From Adiantum capillus-veneris (lineage: Eukaryota; Streptophyta; Polypodiopsida; Polypodiales; Pteridaceae), in assembly GCA_014529385.2 (NCBI GenBank), contig CM043953.1:112784549-112848548 (forward strand): DNA of 64,000 nucleotides, written 5' to 3'. A program made the position numbers and the translations under genes. Of this stretch, positions 43,812-55,600 are shown piece by piece (positions within the stretch are counted from its first letter, which is position 1; each line of letters starts with the position of its first letter). The notes beneath the pieces were generated by a model. That model did not search any database. It saw only the letters and a program-made list of their open reading frames with translations, and was not told the DNA's origin.

Positions 43812-45000
43812 TCGGCACCTAGGTGCTCCACTTGAGGTGGGAATTACGGATAAGCAAAACATTGAGTGGTTCTTGACCAAAATAAATAGTAAAATGAGAA
43901 GGTGGAAGTTTGCGCTCCTCCCCTTCCATAGTAGAGTCACGGTATGAATTCTTTCATGATCCCGTAAATTATATTTGTTTTGCCATTTCTAAAATTGAGA
44001 AAATCCAATTGGAAAGAATTGTTGAAGCCTGTCAAACAATTCTTGTGGAAAAGAAACACAAAGACCTCAACCCCTTGCCAATGGGGGAGATGGGAATGGG
44101 TAGCGAGACCAAAAGATCAAGGCGGAATTGGGATTATTGACCCCATGGTGCTTGCAAAAGCTTTGTGTGCCAAACTGGTCATCTCATTGATGGACCAGAA
44201 AGGGATATTATGGCATGGGATATGATTAACAAAGTCAAGATTTCCTCTAAGAAAGGGGGTCACTTGGAAGAAGGCCACAATGCAACACAAGATTTTGGTG
44301 CCTTTTTGGACATTCATGAAACTCAGAGGCTGCAAAGGGGAGCTAGGATGAAGGTGTAACAAAGCAGCTTCAACCCTAGAATGGGGGGATAATTTTAAAT
44401 ACTTCAGGGATTCCTCTCTAAATTGGTTCATCTGGCTCTCCAAACTTGGAAGGGATTCCTTGGACACCTTTTGTAGGGAAGATGCACATCAAGTAAACAA
44501 CAAAGGAATCTCTAAACTTTCTCATCTTTGGGATGATAGAAACTTTTGATGGAAGGATGTGGAGCTTGTAGTGATGCAATATAACTTGAATATGTACAAA
44601 AAGCTTGTGATCGGTAGAATCTCGGTAGTGCTTGCATCCTCACCTCCACCTGTTAATGGATCAAAAATTGATTAGAGAGCCTGAAATTGGCCGAAAGACA
44701 AACTGTTCTTGCTTTCCAAGAACCACGGTACCTATAATGTGATGATATACAAAGCGGATTGGCTCGACCCACTCACCAAAATTTGGAAGAAAATTTGGTC
44801 AGAAGAGCGCTAGAAAAAGAGTGTTAAGGACATCCAGGAGACTAAATGACCTAAATACATGAAAAAATTCACCTCGAAGGTGCTATGGGAGCCTTGGATA
44901 CTGTGATTAAGGTGCATGCTAGAGGCTCGGCTCTAGCACTTGCTCTACCTCTAAAGACCCTCTTCATCTATTCATCAAGTGCCCTACTTCACCAGGGTTG
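43812..45000 (+). pseudogene. LINE (non-LTR) reverse transcriptase 3' fragment
   Basis: Plus-strand frames give RHLGAPLEVGITDKQNIEWF and KMRRWKFALLPFHSRVTV, typical of the block after the RT palm in plant L1-type LINEs. Then come FLWKRNTK, WVARPKDQGGIGIIDPMVLA and further down KADWLDPLTKIWKKIW, near the zf-RVT region. At least four frameshifts or stops are present. The YADD palm motif and 5' half are absent, as expected from 5' truncation. No poly-A tail or target duplication was resolved. Confidence 0.75.
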
Positions 45001-45141
45001 ACCGCAAAGGTTCGCAAATGACGTGATCCTGGGAGGGCATGGATTCCAAAGCTAGGACGTTTGGTTGTGCACCCAAATTACTAGATTTTGCTACCTGAAC
45101 CAAGTCTGCAATTCTAGGAACCTTTGGGTTTTCGAGGTAGC

Positions 45142-45728
45142 TCATTTTGATGATATTGACGTATGAGCATTGAGCTTGTTCATGGTGTTGAAGCAAGAAG
45201 ACATCAGCATTGGGACATTGCTAGAGATTGGTACTTCCAAAGCGGCAGGAACTACGGGTACATCCTTGAGCTCTTCTATGCGCGGTCTCTTTCCATGTTG
45301 CTTCATGCTTCTATAGAGGACCTCTACTTCAATCATGCGGTCCATGAAGCCATACTTCCTTTTAATTTGCTTGTCAAGGATTTCTACAACCCTACAAACT
45401 TGCCCTATGATTCGACTCACGTCGTGGACCAACTGACCACCTCTCTAAGGACTTCAATCCCACCTGAAGCACTATAAAATTTTGCAACTAATGCTGCATA
45501 TGTAGCACTACATAACTCATCCAAAAATGATTTGTATGAGGACTCTTGCAAGACTTCTTGGAGGCGATCACTTCCTAATCCATAAAGATGAGTGCATACA
45601 AATTCTTCGACATATTTACACTCAAATTTCATTATCTTGCCTATAGTACCATGATGTGAGTAGAAGCTAAAACTAAGAAACAAAAAACCATACCTTCTCA
45701 TTCTAGTCATTTTTTGCAACACAACCAT
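45142..45728 (-). pseudogene. Unknown coding segment in the hAT (minus strand)
   Basis: Two minus-strand frames join around 45420. The first has KFECKYVEEFVCTHLYGLGS and SFLDELCSATYAALVAKFYS. The second, about 95 codons, has VHDVSRIIGQVCRVVEILDK and RIEELKDVPVVPAAL. The composition looks coding, but I do not recognise the family. It lies upstream of the kinase-like frame on the same strand with the LINE fragment between them, so it could be the N-terminal part of the same cargo gene. A GTGAGT beside the junction allows a splice donor instead of a frameshift. Confidence 0.45.
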
Positions 45729-45899
45729 GAAGCAATCACCCTAAACCCTAAACCACAGGTCCACATGAATGTAAATTATGATTAACATACACAAGAACGT
45801 CCACACGATTATGCATGATCTTAATTATGATTTTTTCATATCATAAAAAAATATGTTATGATTTTTTCGAATAAAAAACCTCGCGTGTATGAGACGCTA

Positions 45900-46770
45900 T
45901 CAATAGGAATATGACAAAGTCATACAAATACACATTATTTTACAAATGACAAAGAACAACGTAAAACATGGTGTCATGTGTGTATTCCTCTCATTGTAAG
46001 GATCTAAGAAAATCCTAAGCACCAGACAAAGGGGTTTTACTCCCATTGTAAGAGCAAAGGATAAACGTTCGATACAGATGTCGAGAACGATCACACTTTA
46101 CAACCCGTAGCTCATCAAATAATGGTTTTTTTACCACAAATCGTGTCTGAGAGAAAATACTCCCACTGTAAGAACCGAAGCTCGTGACACAGAGAGTAGT
46201 TTAAAGATTATACTTTTCTCATTATACAGATCTACAATGTAGATTTACAAATCATGTGGTCCATGAATACGTATATTGAAAAGTGTATAGCTTAATGACT
46301 CACTAGATAAAAAAATTATTCGCATAGATCGTGTCTAGGAGTAACTTCTTCCGTTATGAGAACCAAGGCTTAGACACAGGAAAAAGTATGATTTTTTGTA
46401 AGCTCACATTTAATTGGAGCTTATTTTACCTAAAGATCGTACAAAGTAAGAGTGTCATGAGACATATCAAAGAAATGCACGTGTTATCTAATGGTCTCCT
46501 AAAACACCATACAAAGTACGAGTGCCGACAAGCATATCAAAACAATGTACGATGTTATCTAAATTCCTAGAACATTGACTCAAGTAAGAGTGCTGCAAAG
46601 CATATCAGAACAATAGTCAATGTTTTCTAAATTTGTTCTAGATTACTATGGGAGTAGGATATAAAATCAGACAACCTATAGTAATTTCTATACCCTAAAT
46701 TTTAAACTGTTGTGTGACTAAGAAGACCCAAAGGCGTATCAGAGATAGATGCAGTTATATAATCACGCAA
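45900..46770. repeat. Tandem units in the right arm of the hAT
   Basis: Two or three diverged units read ATCGTGTCT(G/A)(A/G)GAG...ACT(C/T)C(C/T)(A/G)TTGTAAGA(A/G)C near 46020-46390. A second set of about 65-75 bases, marked by CAAAGTA(A/C)GAGTG and CATATCA(A/G)A(A/G)CAAT, occupies 46435-46620. Non-coding. Short (GA)n follows at 46862-46884. Confidence 0.5.
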
Positions 46771-46929
46771 AAAAGCAATTTAAATTATTTTTTTATAAAA
46801 ATGCAAACATGGAGAAAAGATGCTCACCAATCCGCGAAGCTGACCTACTCGAAAAACGGTTGAGAGAGAGAGAGAGAGAGAGAGCTCAATCAAAACGTTT
46901 CGAAGAATGATATTTTTTTTTAATGGACT

Positions 46930-47042
46930 ACTGTACCGATCGATAGTCTTCCGCGCGATATTGATCTCGAACGATATTGATCTCAAACGATATTGGTATA
47001 GAACAATATAATGTCGATCAATACGCTATCGATTGAAAGAAT
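46930..47042. repeat. Right subterminal motif cluster of the hAT
   Basis: CGATCGATAG, GCGATATTGATCTCGAACGA, CGATATTGATCTCAAACGA and CGCTATCGATTGAAAG occur close together. They match the ATCGATCGA family at the left end and support one element spanning both ends. Confidence 0.7.
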
Positions 47043-47150
47043 AGAAATTATTCAAAAATACCACGTATTATACGAGAACATGCCAATAATGATCGTTTAT
47101 TTGGTATAAATTGCATTATTCGATCGAATAAATGCAACCTTGATTGCAAT

Positions 47151-48820
47151 TGATGACTGATGGACATATCAAAAACCCTTTAGGACTGCTTGAAAAGGTG
47201 ATAGTTAGTTCTTGTTGGATTGATTATCAACATACCTTTGCAATACTAGACTTTGAAAAGAAACTCAATTATGAAATCATCTTGGGAAGACCTTTCATGC
47301 GACAAGTACAACTCATCCAGGATTGGGGAAATACTTATCTGTACTTGAAGCAAATGGGATCAATAACAAGGGTTAATCTAAAAGATCACACTTATAGAGA
47401 TGTCATGAAAACACCCATGCAAGAATTTGACTTAGTCTCTTCGGTTGAAACTAAGCTTCCATCTTGATTGAACAAGGAAACACCTATTTGGATGTGCGGA
47501 GCCTCAGAAAACAAGAGCTTAAAACGAGAAGAATGTATCTTAGAAATGGATTTCACAGATGAATCCTATGTACTTGAACCTTTTCCAGAACATTTGTTTG
47601 AGCCATCTAAGTGGACTCAACCTAGACCTGACAGAAGAAGAGGAAGAGCTTTTGTTAAGCTTAGTGAAAGAATACCGCGATATCTTTGCTTGGTCTTATA
47701 AGGATCTCAAGGGTGTTGATCCAGAAATCTGTCAACATACCATACCGATGAGAGATGATGCAAAACCAAGTAGACAAAGGCCATACACATATAATGAACA
47801 TTTTCCAAGAAGATCAAAAAAGAGATTGAAAATCTAAAGGAGTCCGAATTCATTTATGAAATTGAACGCATAGATTGGGTGTCTCCAATTGTGGTAGTAC
47901 CCAAGAAAAATGGAAAATTAAGAGTGTGTGTCAATCTCAAGAAAGTGAATGCAGCTACCATTAGAGACAACTTTCCTGTTCCAATCAGTGAGCATGTTTT
48001 AGAATGAGTTGTAGAAAAAGAAGCTTATAGCTTTTTAGATGGCTTTTCGGGATACAATCAACTTTTGGTGGACCCCAAAGATTAGCATAAAACTTCCTTT
48101 GCAACTGAATGGGGTATTTTTGCCTATCGGGTAATGCCTTTTGGGTTAACTAATGCTCCCGCCACGTTTCAAAGATTAATGAGCCATGCTTTTAAAGAAT
48201 ACCTTCGGAATTTCTTGGAAGTATATATGGATGATCTATGTATACATTCATCAATTCGGATTGATCGTTTTGAACACCTCAAAAAGGTATTTGAAAAATG
48301 AAAAGTTCACATTTATGGGTAGAGAAGGAAAAATTCTTGGACATATAGTGTCTAAAAATGGCATAGTTACTGATATGGATAAAATTCATGTTATTGTTGA
48401 TTTTCCTAGACCGACAATAGTCAAAGAGGTTCAAGCTTTCATGGGACATTGTGGATATTACAGACGATTCACCTACTTGGACGCTATAATTGCAAAGCCC
48501 ATTTACAACTTGATTACACGCTTTGAATGGATTGATGAGTGTGAAGAATCCTTCATGAAGCTTAAGCAAGCTCTCACTTCAGCTCCAATATTGAAAGCAC
48601 CAGATTGGAATACGATATTCCACATACATGTCGAGGCTTTCAATTTTTCCATTGGATGTATACTAGCTCAACTAGGATACGGGAAAATTGATTTTACTAT
48701 TTCATATGCTAGTAGACAACTGAATATGGCATAGAAAAAATACGCAACCATAGAAAGGGAATAATTAGGAATGATCTATGCCGTAAAAAACTATAGACAT
48801 TATCCTTGACCTTAATGTGT
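47151..48820 (+). pseudogene. Ty3 protease end, RT and RNase H, right part of the split element
   Basis: It resumes in frame with the protease (LMTDGHIKNPLGLLEKVIVS, then IILGRPFM). After a stop the RT reads DIFAWSYKDLKGVDPEI, then SPIVVVPKKNGKLRVCVNLK, SFLDGFSGYNQ (motif A), [17 protein letters not shown] (motif B) and VYMDDLCIHSS (catalytic YMDD, near 48225). RNase H starts FHIHVEAFNFSIGCILAQ, with Glu where the first catalytic Asp is usual. It reaches SYASRQLNMA and stops after AVKNYRHY at about 48810. Integrase and 3' LTR are absent. Several in-frame stops exist. Confidence 0.88.
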
Positions 48821-49216
48821 ATCCTACACCTAAAAGAAAAAAACAATAAGACCACACTGACTAGTTTAGTATGTAGAGAAAAAAAAGACCACAAAAAGCT
48901 TAATATAGTTGAACTTAGTTTGATAGATACCTGTCTTGCCACGTTTAGATGGTGTAGAAACCATAATCTATCAACCATAATAAACAACAAAAGTATTCTT
49001 AGCAACGACAATACAAATAGAAACTTCAAAATTTTGACAACATAACGACGTAAAATGAAAATTAGAAAAAATTCCTAATCGAACTTGCTTCTGTATAGAA
49101 CCACAATGCTCATGGGAAGAAATAAATACAAATCCACTTCAATATGTGTCAATATAAATCCACTTCAAAATTTGTTTAGCTCTGCTCTACAACAAGTGTG
49201 TATGTAAGTGTCTGTG
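48821..49216. other. AT-rich spacer, no gene
   Basis: The Ty3 coding region ends abruptly here. The following 400 bases are A-rich with no recognisable feature and lead into a (TG)n block. Confidence 0.5.
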
Positions 49217-49217
49217 C

Positions 49218-49260
<43 letters not shown>

Positions 49261-49383
49261 AAGTATAATGTGTGTGTGCACATGATTGTGTTTGTGTATG
49301 CATGATTGTGTGTGTTTTTGTGCCATGTGTTACTATGTGTGAATGCAAGTGTCTCGGTGTGTGTGTGTGTGTATGCACGTATG
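49217..49383. repeat. (TG)n-rich microsatellite
   Basis: A long TG run at about 49218-49260 is followed by interrupted TG/TGC steps to 49383. Apparent peptide frames made of Thr-His or Val-Cys here are artefacts. Confidence 0.9.
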
Positions 49384-49390
49384 TTTGCCC

Positions 49391-49692
49391 GGAGGAGCTC
49401 CATTAGGGCTCCATTGGAGCTCCCCCATGCCTTGAAAGGCATGTGAGAAGGCAGCGCACACGCTGCTTTCTCACCATGCCTTTCAAGGCACGAGGGAGCT
49501 CCAATGAAGCTCCCAATGGATCTTCTCGATGCCTTGAAAGGCATGGTGAGAAAGCAGTGCGGGTGCTGCCTTCTCACCATGCTTTTCAAGACATGGAAGA
49601 GCTCCATTGGAGTGCTGCCTTCTCACCATGCCTTTTAAGGCATGGGGGAGCTCCAATGGAGCCCCAATTGAGCTCCTAATGGATCTCCTCCA
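49391..49692. mobile_element. Foldback (nested inverted repeat) element
   Basis: The outer arms GGAGGAGCTCCATTAG and the complementary CTCCTAATGGATCTCCTCC enclose inner arms. GCCTTGAAAGGCATGTGAGA and its following GGCAGC (49429-49455) pair with 49462-49489 with one gap and one mismatch around a 6-base loop. A second inverted copy of the inner arms lies at 49530-49595. The whole 300 bases can fold on itself. No transposase or clear target duplication is visible. It could be a MITE, a foldback element or a hairpin-RNA source. Confidence 0.6.
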
Positions 49693-49693
49693 T

Positions 49694-49985
49694 CGAATCG
49701 GACATGAGCGCACGACAACACACACACACACACACCCACACACACAAGATGGATGCGTGAGTACCTCTTCTTCTTCTATTCCTTCTTCTTCACAACAAAA
49801 CAACCTCCTTCACTTTCACTTCACTTCACTTCACTCCAGCGAATCGGACATGAGCGCGCGACAACACACACACACACACCCAAGATGGATGCGTGAGTAC
49901 CTCTTCTTCTACTACTCCTTCTTCTTCACAACAAAATAACCTCCTTCACTTTCACTTCACTTCACTTCACTCCACTTTCATTTCA
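49694..49985. repeat. 146-bp tandem duplication
   Basis: CGAATCGGACATGAGCGC starts at 49694 and again at 49840. Between and after it the order is (CA)n, AAGATGGATGCGTGAGTACC, a CTT-rich tract and (CACTT)n. A further copy of the second half plus about 170 more bases recurs at 54621-54870, on the other side of the 50310-54620 insertion. Confidence 0.85.
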
Positions 49986-50130
49986 ATTTAAATGTGAGAT
50001 ATTTATGAAATATAGACATTAAACCAACACATAAATAATTCTATACCAAGCTACTAATTGAAATAATAGAATTAATATATAGTAAAAATGCTACATTGTA
50101 TATGTAACTTAAACACGCACACACACAGTC

Positions 50131-50132
<2 letters not shown>

Positions 50133-50187
<55 letters not shown>
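50133..50187. repeat. (AT)n microsatellite
   Basis: About 27 AT units, directly followed by ACACAC. A matching site in the 54621-54960 duplicate has (CA)n instead. Confidence 0.9.
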
Positions 50188-50197
<10 letters not shown>

Positions 50198-50221
50198 GAC
50201 ACACACAAGATGAGCGCGAGA

Positions 50222-50223
<2 letters not shown>

Positions 50224-50299
<76 letters not shown>
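50224..50299. repeat. (AC)n microsatellite
   Basis: About 37 AC units ending in AAGATGGATGC, the target of the insertion that starts at 50310. Confidence 0.9.
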
Positions 50300-50300
<1 letters not shown>

Positions 50301-50796
50301 GATGGATGCTGTAATTTTCTGAAACCTTAAAGGTTGTATAAAGCTTAATCAAACTCATATGATTATTGAAAAAGCAATGTAGAATTGTCTGACCATGGCA
50401 AATATTGGTATTTTTGGAATCTTAAGCACAACAAACCCCGGGCTAGAAATTTTCAAAATTGAATTCCGATAAAAACTGGCATAGTTATGACCCCTAGAAG
50501 TTTACACTGTGAATTGAGTAAAATAGGTAAAATTGAAGGGTTGTAGTAATCATTTAAGCATAGACTTTATTAAAGGCCTCCTAGATATTTACAAGATATT
50601 AAATACCAATTAAGTAAAAATAGGTCAAAATATAACATAATTGATATTTTAAAAGCTGGCAGGTAATGGGAGGGTCATCACTGACGTGCCAGGGACTCAT
50701 TTAGCAGAAGGGGTCATTTTTTGACTTGCTGGGGGCTACTTGAACTTCAAGCAATTGCCTTTTTCAGCCGGTGAGAGCTTATGAGTGCCAGAAAAC

Positions 50797-50805
50797 TATA
50801 AATAG
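50797..50805 (+). promoter_or_regulatory. TATA box of the long LTR
   Basis: TATAAATAG, about 490 bases into the element. GACAGACTCGGAGCC and a CT-rich run follow 30-50 bases downstream, consistent with a transcription start near 50830. This divides U3 (about 0.5 kb) from a leader of about 3.8 kb. Confidence 0.6.
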
Positions 50806-51239
50806 GACCCTAGCTTCACATTTTAGACAGACTCGGAGCCTTGATACTCTCTCTCTCTCATCTAAAGAGGACACTACACAGAAATCATTAGAGATTAATC
50901 TCTAATTGATTAACCTAAACGGTAATTAGTCTAATTTTCCTTAATTAGCAAGGTTAGATTAAGATATTTGTTAATAAATCAAAGATTAGGCCTATGTATG
51001 CTCCTCAAACCTCTCTTAATTAATTAATCTCTGCTGATTATTAGAATTAATCTTAGTAATACTTAAGATAATTAATTATCCTATTATAATAGGGCTAAAA
51101 TTAGCCAAATTAACCATGAATTAATGGTAAATATATTAATTAAGATTAGATTAAGATAAAATAATTATCAGAGATGAATTAGACAGTTATTAATCTAGGA
51201 AAAATTATCCTATAATTTTCAGAGAAGTTTTCCTAATTA

Positions 51240-52620
51240 ATTAGGCAAAATTATTCTGTTTTTTGAGAGATTTTAATAGGGGAAATTAGTAAATGAATTT
51301 CAAATGATGTGATATATTTATCAGTGGTTAATTAGGTGTTCAAAAATCCGTGATAATTAGGAGAAGCTCAAAAAATTAATCTAGCTAATTACTTTAGCTA
51401 AAATACCCTGGTTTTTGAGTAATTTAAATAGTGGAAATTAGTAAATAGAATTCAAATGTTGTGATATATTTATCAATGGTTAATTAGGTGTTCAAAAATC
51501 TGTGATAATTAGGAGAAGCTCAAAAAATTAATATAGCTAATTAATTTAGTGAAATACTCAGTTTTTTGAGTAATTTAAATAGGGGAAATTAATAAATGGA
51601 TTTCAAATGTTGTGATATATTTATCAATAGTTAATTAGGTGTTCAAAAACCTGTGATAATTAGGAGAAGCTCAGAAAATTAATCTAGCTAATTAAGTTAG
51701 CAGAAATACTCTGTTTTGTGAGTAATTTAAATAGGCAAAATTAGTAAATAGATTTCAAATGTTGTGATATATTTATCAATGGTTAATTAGGGGTTCAAAA
51801 ACCCGTGATAATTAGGACAAGTTCAGAAAACTAATCTAGCTAATTAATTTAGCAGAAATACTCTGTTTTTTGAGAAATTTAAATAGGGAAAATTAGTAAA
51901 TGGATTTCAAATGTTGTAATATATTTATCGACGGTTATTTAGGTGTTAAAGAACCTGTGATAGTTAGGAGAAGCCCAGAAAATTAATCTAGCTAATTAAT
52001 TTAGAAGAAATAGTCTATTTTTTGAGTAATTTAAATAGGGGAAATTAGTAAATGGATTTCAAATGTTGTGATATGTTTATCTGCGGTAATTTAGGAGTTC
52101 AAAAACCCATGATAATAAGGAGAAGCTCAGAAAATTAATCTAGCTAATTAATTTAGCAAAAATACTCTATTTTTTGAGTAATTTAAATAGGGGAAATTAG
52201 TAAATGGATTTCAAATGTTGTGATATATTAATCAATAGTTAATTAGGTTTTCAAGAACCCGTGATAAATAGTATAAGCGCAGAAAATTAATCTAGCTATT
52301 TGAGTTAACAGAAATACTCTGTTTTCTGAGACATTTAAATAGGGGAAATTAGTAAATTGATTTTAATTATTTTAATATATTTATCAAGTGTTAAATAGGT
52401 ATTAAGGAACCCAGGATAATTAGGGGAAGCTCAGATAGTTCATCTAGCTAATTATTTTAGTAGAAAAACTCTGATTTTTAGACAAATTAAATAGGGAAAA
52501 TTATCAAATAGATTCAAATTGAATTGATTTATTTATTAGAGATTAATTAAAGGTTATGAAACCCGTGATAATTATGCTGATCTCAGATAATTAGTTTAAC
52601 TAATTATCTTAGTGGAATGA
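51240..52620. repeat. 152-bp tandem array in the long LTR
   Basis: Nine diverged copies carry GTGATATATTTATCA at 51309, 51461, 51612, 51764, 51916, 52068, 52220, 52371 and 52524. Spacing is 151-153 bases. Each also contains AAATAGGGGAAATTAGTAAA and CGTGATAATTAGGAGAAGC. Divergence increases toward the right and the pattern fades near 52760. AT-rich and non-coding. Confidence 0.9.
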
Positions 52621-53350
52621 CGTTGTTTTTAGGGGTAAATTAAAGGGGGAAATTAGTAAATCATGGTCTATAATTACATGCTATTTATCAGAGCTCTATT
52701 ATAGGGTAAAAAGACCGTGATAATTATGCCAAGGTTAGAATAGTAGTATAGATATTTATCTAAGTCAAATTGTTCTAATTCTAAATGAAAATTGAAGATG
52801 AAAATTATATAATTAAGTTAGAAAATAATAAGATAATTACCAGAGGTCAAAAATATCCTTATCTACTTGTGGTAGTTATACCATAGTTAATTGGTGAGGT
52901 TAGAAAATTATAATTAACCAAAAGTCCTATTTTTAGCGAACGATGAATTAAAATAAATAGACTTTGTAGTCAAAAGTTTTTAGGAAAATTATAGTAGCTG
53001 TAAACCTATGATATCAAGTTGAGGAAATGAAATCTTTAAGAGAAATTAATTACAATAAATATTAAGCCCAAAATAAGTAGATTATTAGCTTAAAAGTCAA
53101 TGGGAAAATTAGAGAAAAAGATATAGAAAATTATAATAAAATTAGGAGAGCTTAGAAAACCCTTAGGGAAGCGGTGGAAAAAGTTATCATATCTATATAG
53201 ACAAATAAAAAATTACTAGGTCAAGAATTTACCAATTAAGACTATAAATTTAACCTTGGATGGGTTACGGTTGAATACAAAGGTAAAGTCTAGATTTTGA
53301 ACTATTTACCTAATAATTAGACGTCCCTTTTATAAGGATAAGAAGTTATG

Positions 53351-53532
53351 ATACCAAAAAGAACCCGAGCAAATCCTACATCTGATGATGAGGAAGTAGC
53401 TCCAAAACAAACTAGAGCGTCGCACGACGACGAAGCCGGACCTAGTAGTAGGCCTACAGAGGAGAGTCTTCAGGCGCTAGCGCAACAGCAGATTGCCAAT
53501 CAATCCCAGGTGGGTGTCCCATTGTTCAATTA
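53351..53532 (+). CDS. Short gag-like first exon or leader ORF
   Basis: An ATG at 53351 opens MIPKRTRANPTSDDEEVAPK. The frame is acidic and Gln-rich (ESLQALAQQQIANQSQ), reaching a stop at about 53532. Immediately after NQSQ is CAGGTGGGTGT, a good splice donor. The peptide may therefore be the first exon of a Gag or leader protein whose continuation is lost. It resembles disordered Gag N-termini in composition, but I do not recognise it. No other coding potential exists in the insertion. Confidence 0.4.
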
Positions 53533-54620
53533 AGTCTTTAATTAGTTTAAGTTATTTTATAAGTTAGCATTGTATACGTAAGAAGGATAAACTGGCTGAA
53601 AATGGAAGGTAACTTCCAACGTGCATTTGTTTATAATATAGGAAAGCATTGTTTGGGTTAAAACTGGTTGAATTAGGAAGGATATGTTTGATCATCGTTA
53701 AGACAGCTTGTCTCAAGACACCTCCGACTCCTTGATATAAATTGATGATAATGATTGGATTTCTAGCCACGGTTAAGTCGGTTACCCCCATGAACGATGA
53801 GTTTCTACTCCGTGTCATGTCTTGATGTTTCTACATAAGTTAGGATACCGTTTTTATCCTAGGGGAGCCACCCGGTTGTATGGGAAACTGGGTTGGTGTA
53901 TGGGCACCCGGAACCTTGGGTGGGGGTTTATTCCACTCCGGATTTGAACAAGGAATGGGTGTCGTTTTTCACCCTTAGGTGGTCTTGAGACAAGAAGAGT
54001 ACTGGTTATGGTTATTATGGATAATGTTTTGATTGACAGTACCCTGTCTTAAGTTTAAAGATGTTTGTTTTCTAAAAGAATGCTTTCAATGCTGTCTTCA
54101 AGGAATTATTGTGATGGAACGTTAAAAGAAACCATTATTTTAATTGTTCAAAACAATGTGATAGTAAGATAAATGAATCATGTGTGAAGTGTGGGGTGGT
54201 AAGTGGGGATTGACTAAGGTTGTCAATCATGGACGGGTGGACCTGATTAGTCAGGTAACTATCCATTCCCGCGCACTAAAACGTTTTAGAAACTTCTCAC
54301 TTGGAAGAGGAATCCACCAACGGCTGTGCCCTCACATATGTTAGGGGGAAAAAAGCGTTGGCTAAGGAAACCATAATCTGAATGATGAAGTTATAGGGCC
54401 TAAATAAGAAATTTTTTTGTAGGTCGTTTGAATACATTGTCCCGTTTCCGCTGCGAGACAGGACTAGGTCTGCTTCTAAGGCTATAGACGCAAGCCATTG
54501 TCAATGGTAAAGGTCTATTCCTTGGATTTTTCTTGTCTAGAGATTCCGATTTTTATAAGGCCTAGAGACCTGTCAAGGATCCCATCCCGATCTCGGTATA
54601 GGCGGGTTGGGGACCTTACA
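53533..54620. other. 3' part of the long LTR
   Basis: Non-coding. It contains GGGAGCCACCCGGTTG and GTGTATGGGCACCCGG, direct GC-rich motifs near 53860-53915, and a terminal segment reading GATCTCGGTATAGG before the LTR end. Confidence 0.4.

Positions 54621-55600
<980 letters not shown>

Larger units (their letters stand above)
37747..47142 (+). mobile_element. Large hAT DNA transposon (9.4 kb) with cargo
   Basis: An 8-bp duplication ATTGCAAT (37739-37746 and 47143-47150), the hallmark of hAT insertion, flanks it. The ends are imperfect inverted repeats, CAGGGATGCAT on the left and CAAGGTTGCAT on the right, followed by TTATTCGA on both after a 6-base gap. Both subterminal zones are rich in TATCGATCGA-type motifs. 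Removing the element and one duplication copy rejoins the Ty3 protease frame exactly. Inside lie a decayed hAT transposase, minus-strand kinase-like and unknown ORFs, a LINE fragment, a SINE-like head and several small tandem arrays. Such length is unusual for hAT. Confidence 0.9.
50310..54620 (+). mobile_element. 4.3-kb solo-LTR-like insertion
   Basis: It starts TGTAATTTTCTG and ends GGGGACCTTACA (TGTAA/TTACA, TG...CA) and is flanked by a perfect GATGC duplication (50305-50309, 54621-54625). The flanking duplicated spacer continues on both sides (AAGATGGATGC then GATGCGTGAGTACC). Inside are a TATA box near 500, a 152-bp tandem array and one short ORF. No second copy of the ends, primer site or pol is present, so it is best read as a solo LTR left by recombination. 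LTRs of 4-5 kb are known in Grande and Ogre-type Ty3 elements. A non-coding LARD-like element is the alternative. Confidence 0.75.

Noticed and set aside
43503-43940. 145-codon minus-strand ORF ending in poly-Gly
   Set aside because: Antisense to a poly-C tract and the LINE fragment.
47559-48734. Endogenous pararetrovirus (caulimovirus-like) RT
   Set aside because: Retropepsin, Gag knuckles and RNase H follow a Ty3 layout, and no movement-protein or coat-protein motif is seen.
50041-50358. ORFs encoding Cys-Val or Ile-Tyr repeats on the minus strand
   Set aside because: They are translations of (AC)n and (AT)n microsatellites; the same applies to 49187-49607 and 55362-55610.
51240-52620. 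Possible CRISPR-like repeat array
   Set aside because: Units are 152 bases, continuous and diverged, with no spacer pattern; the context is a plant LTR.
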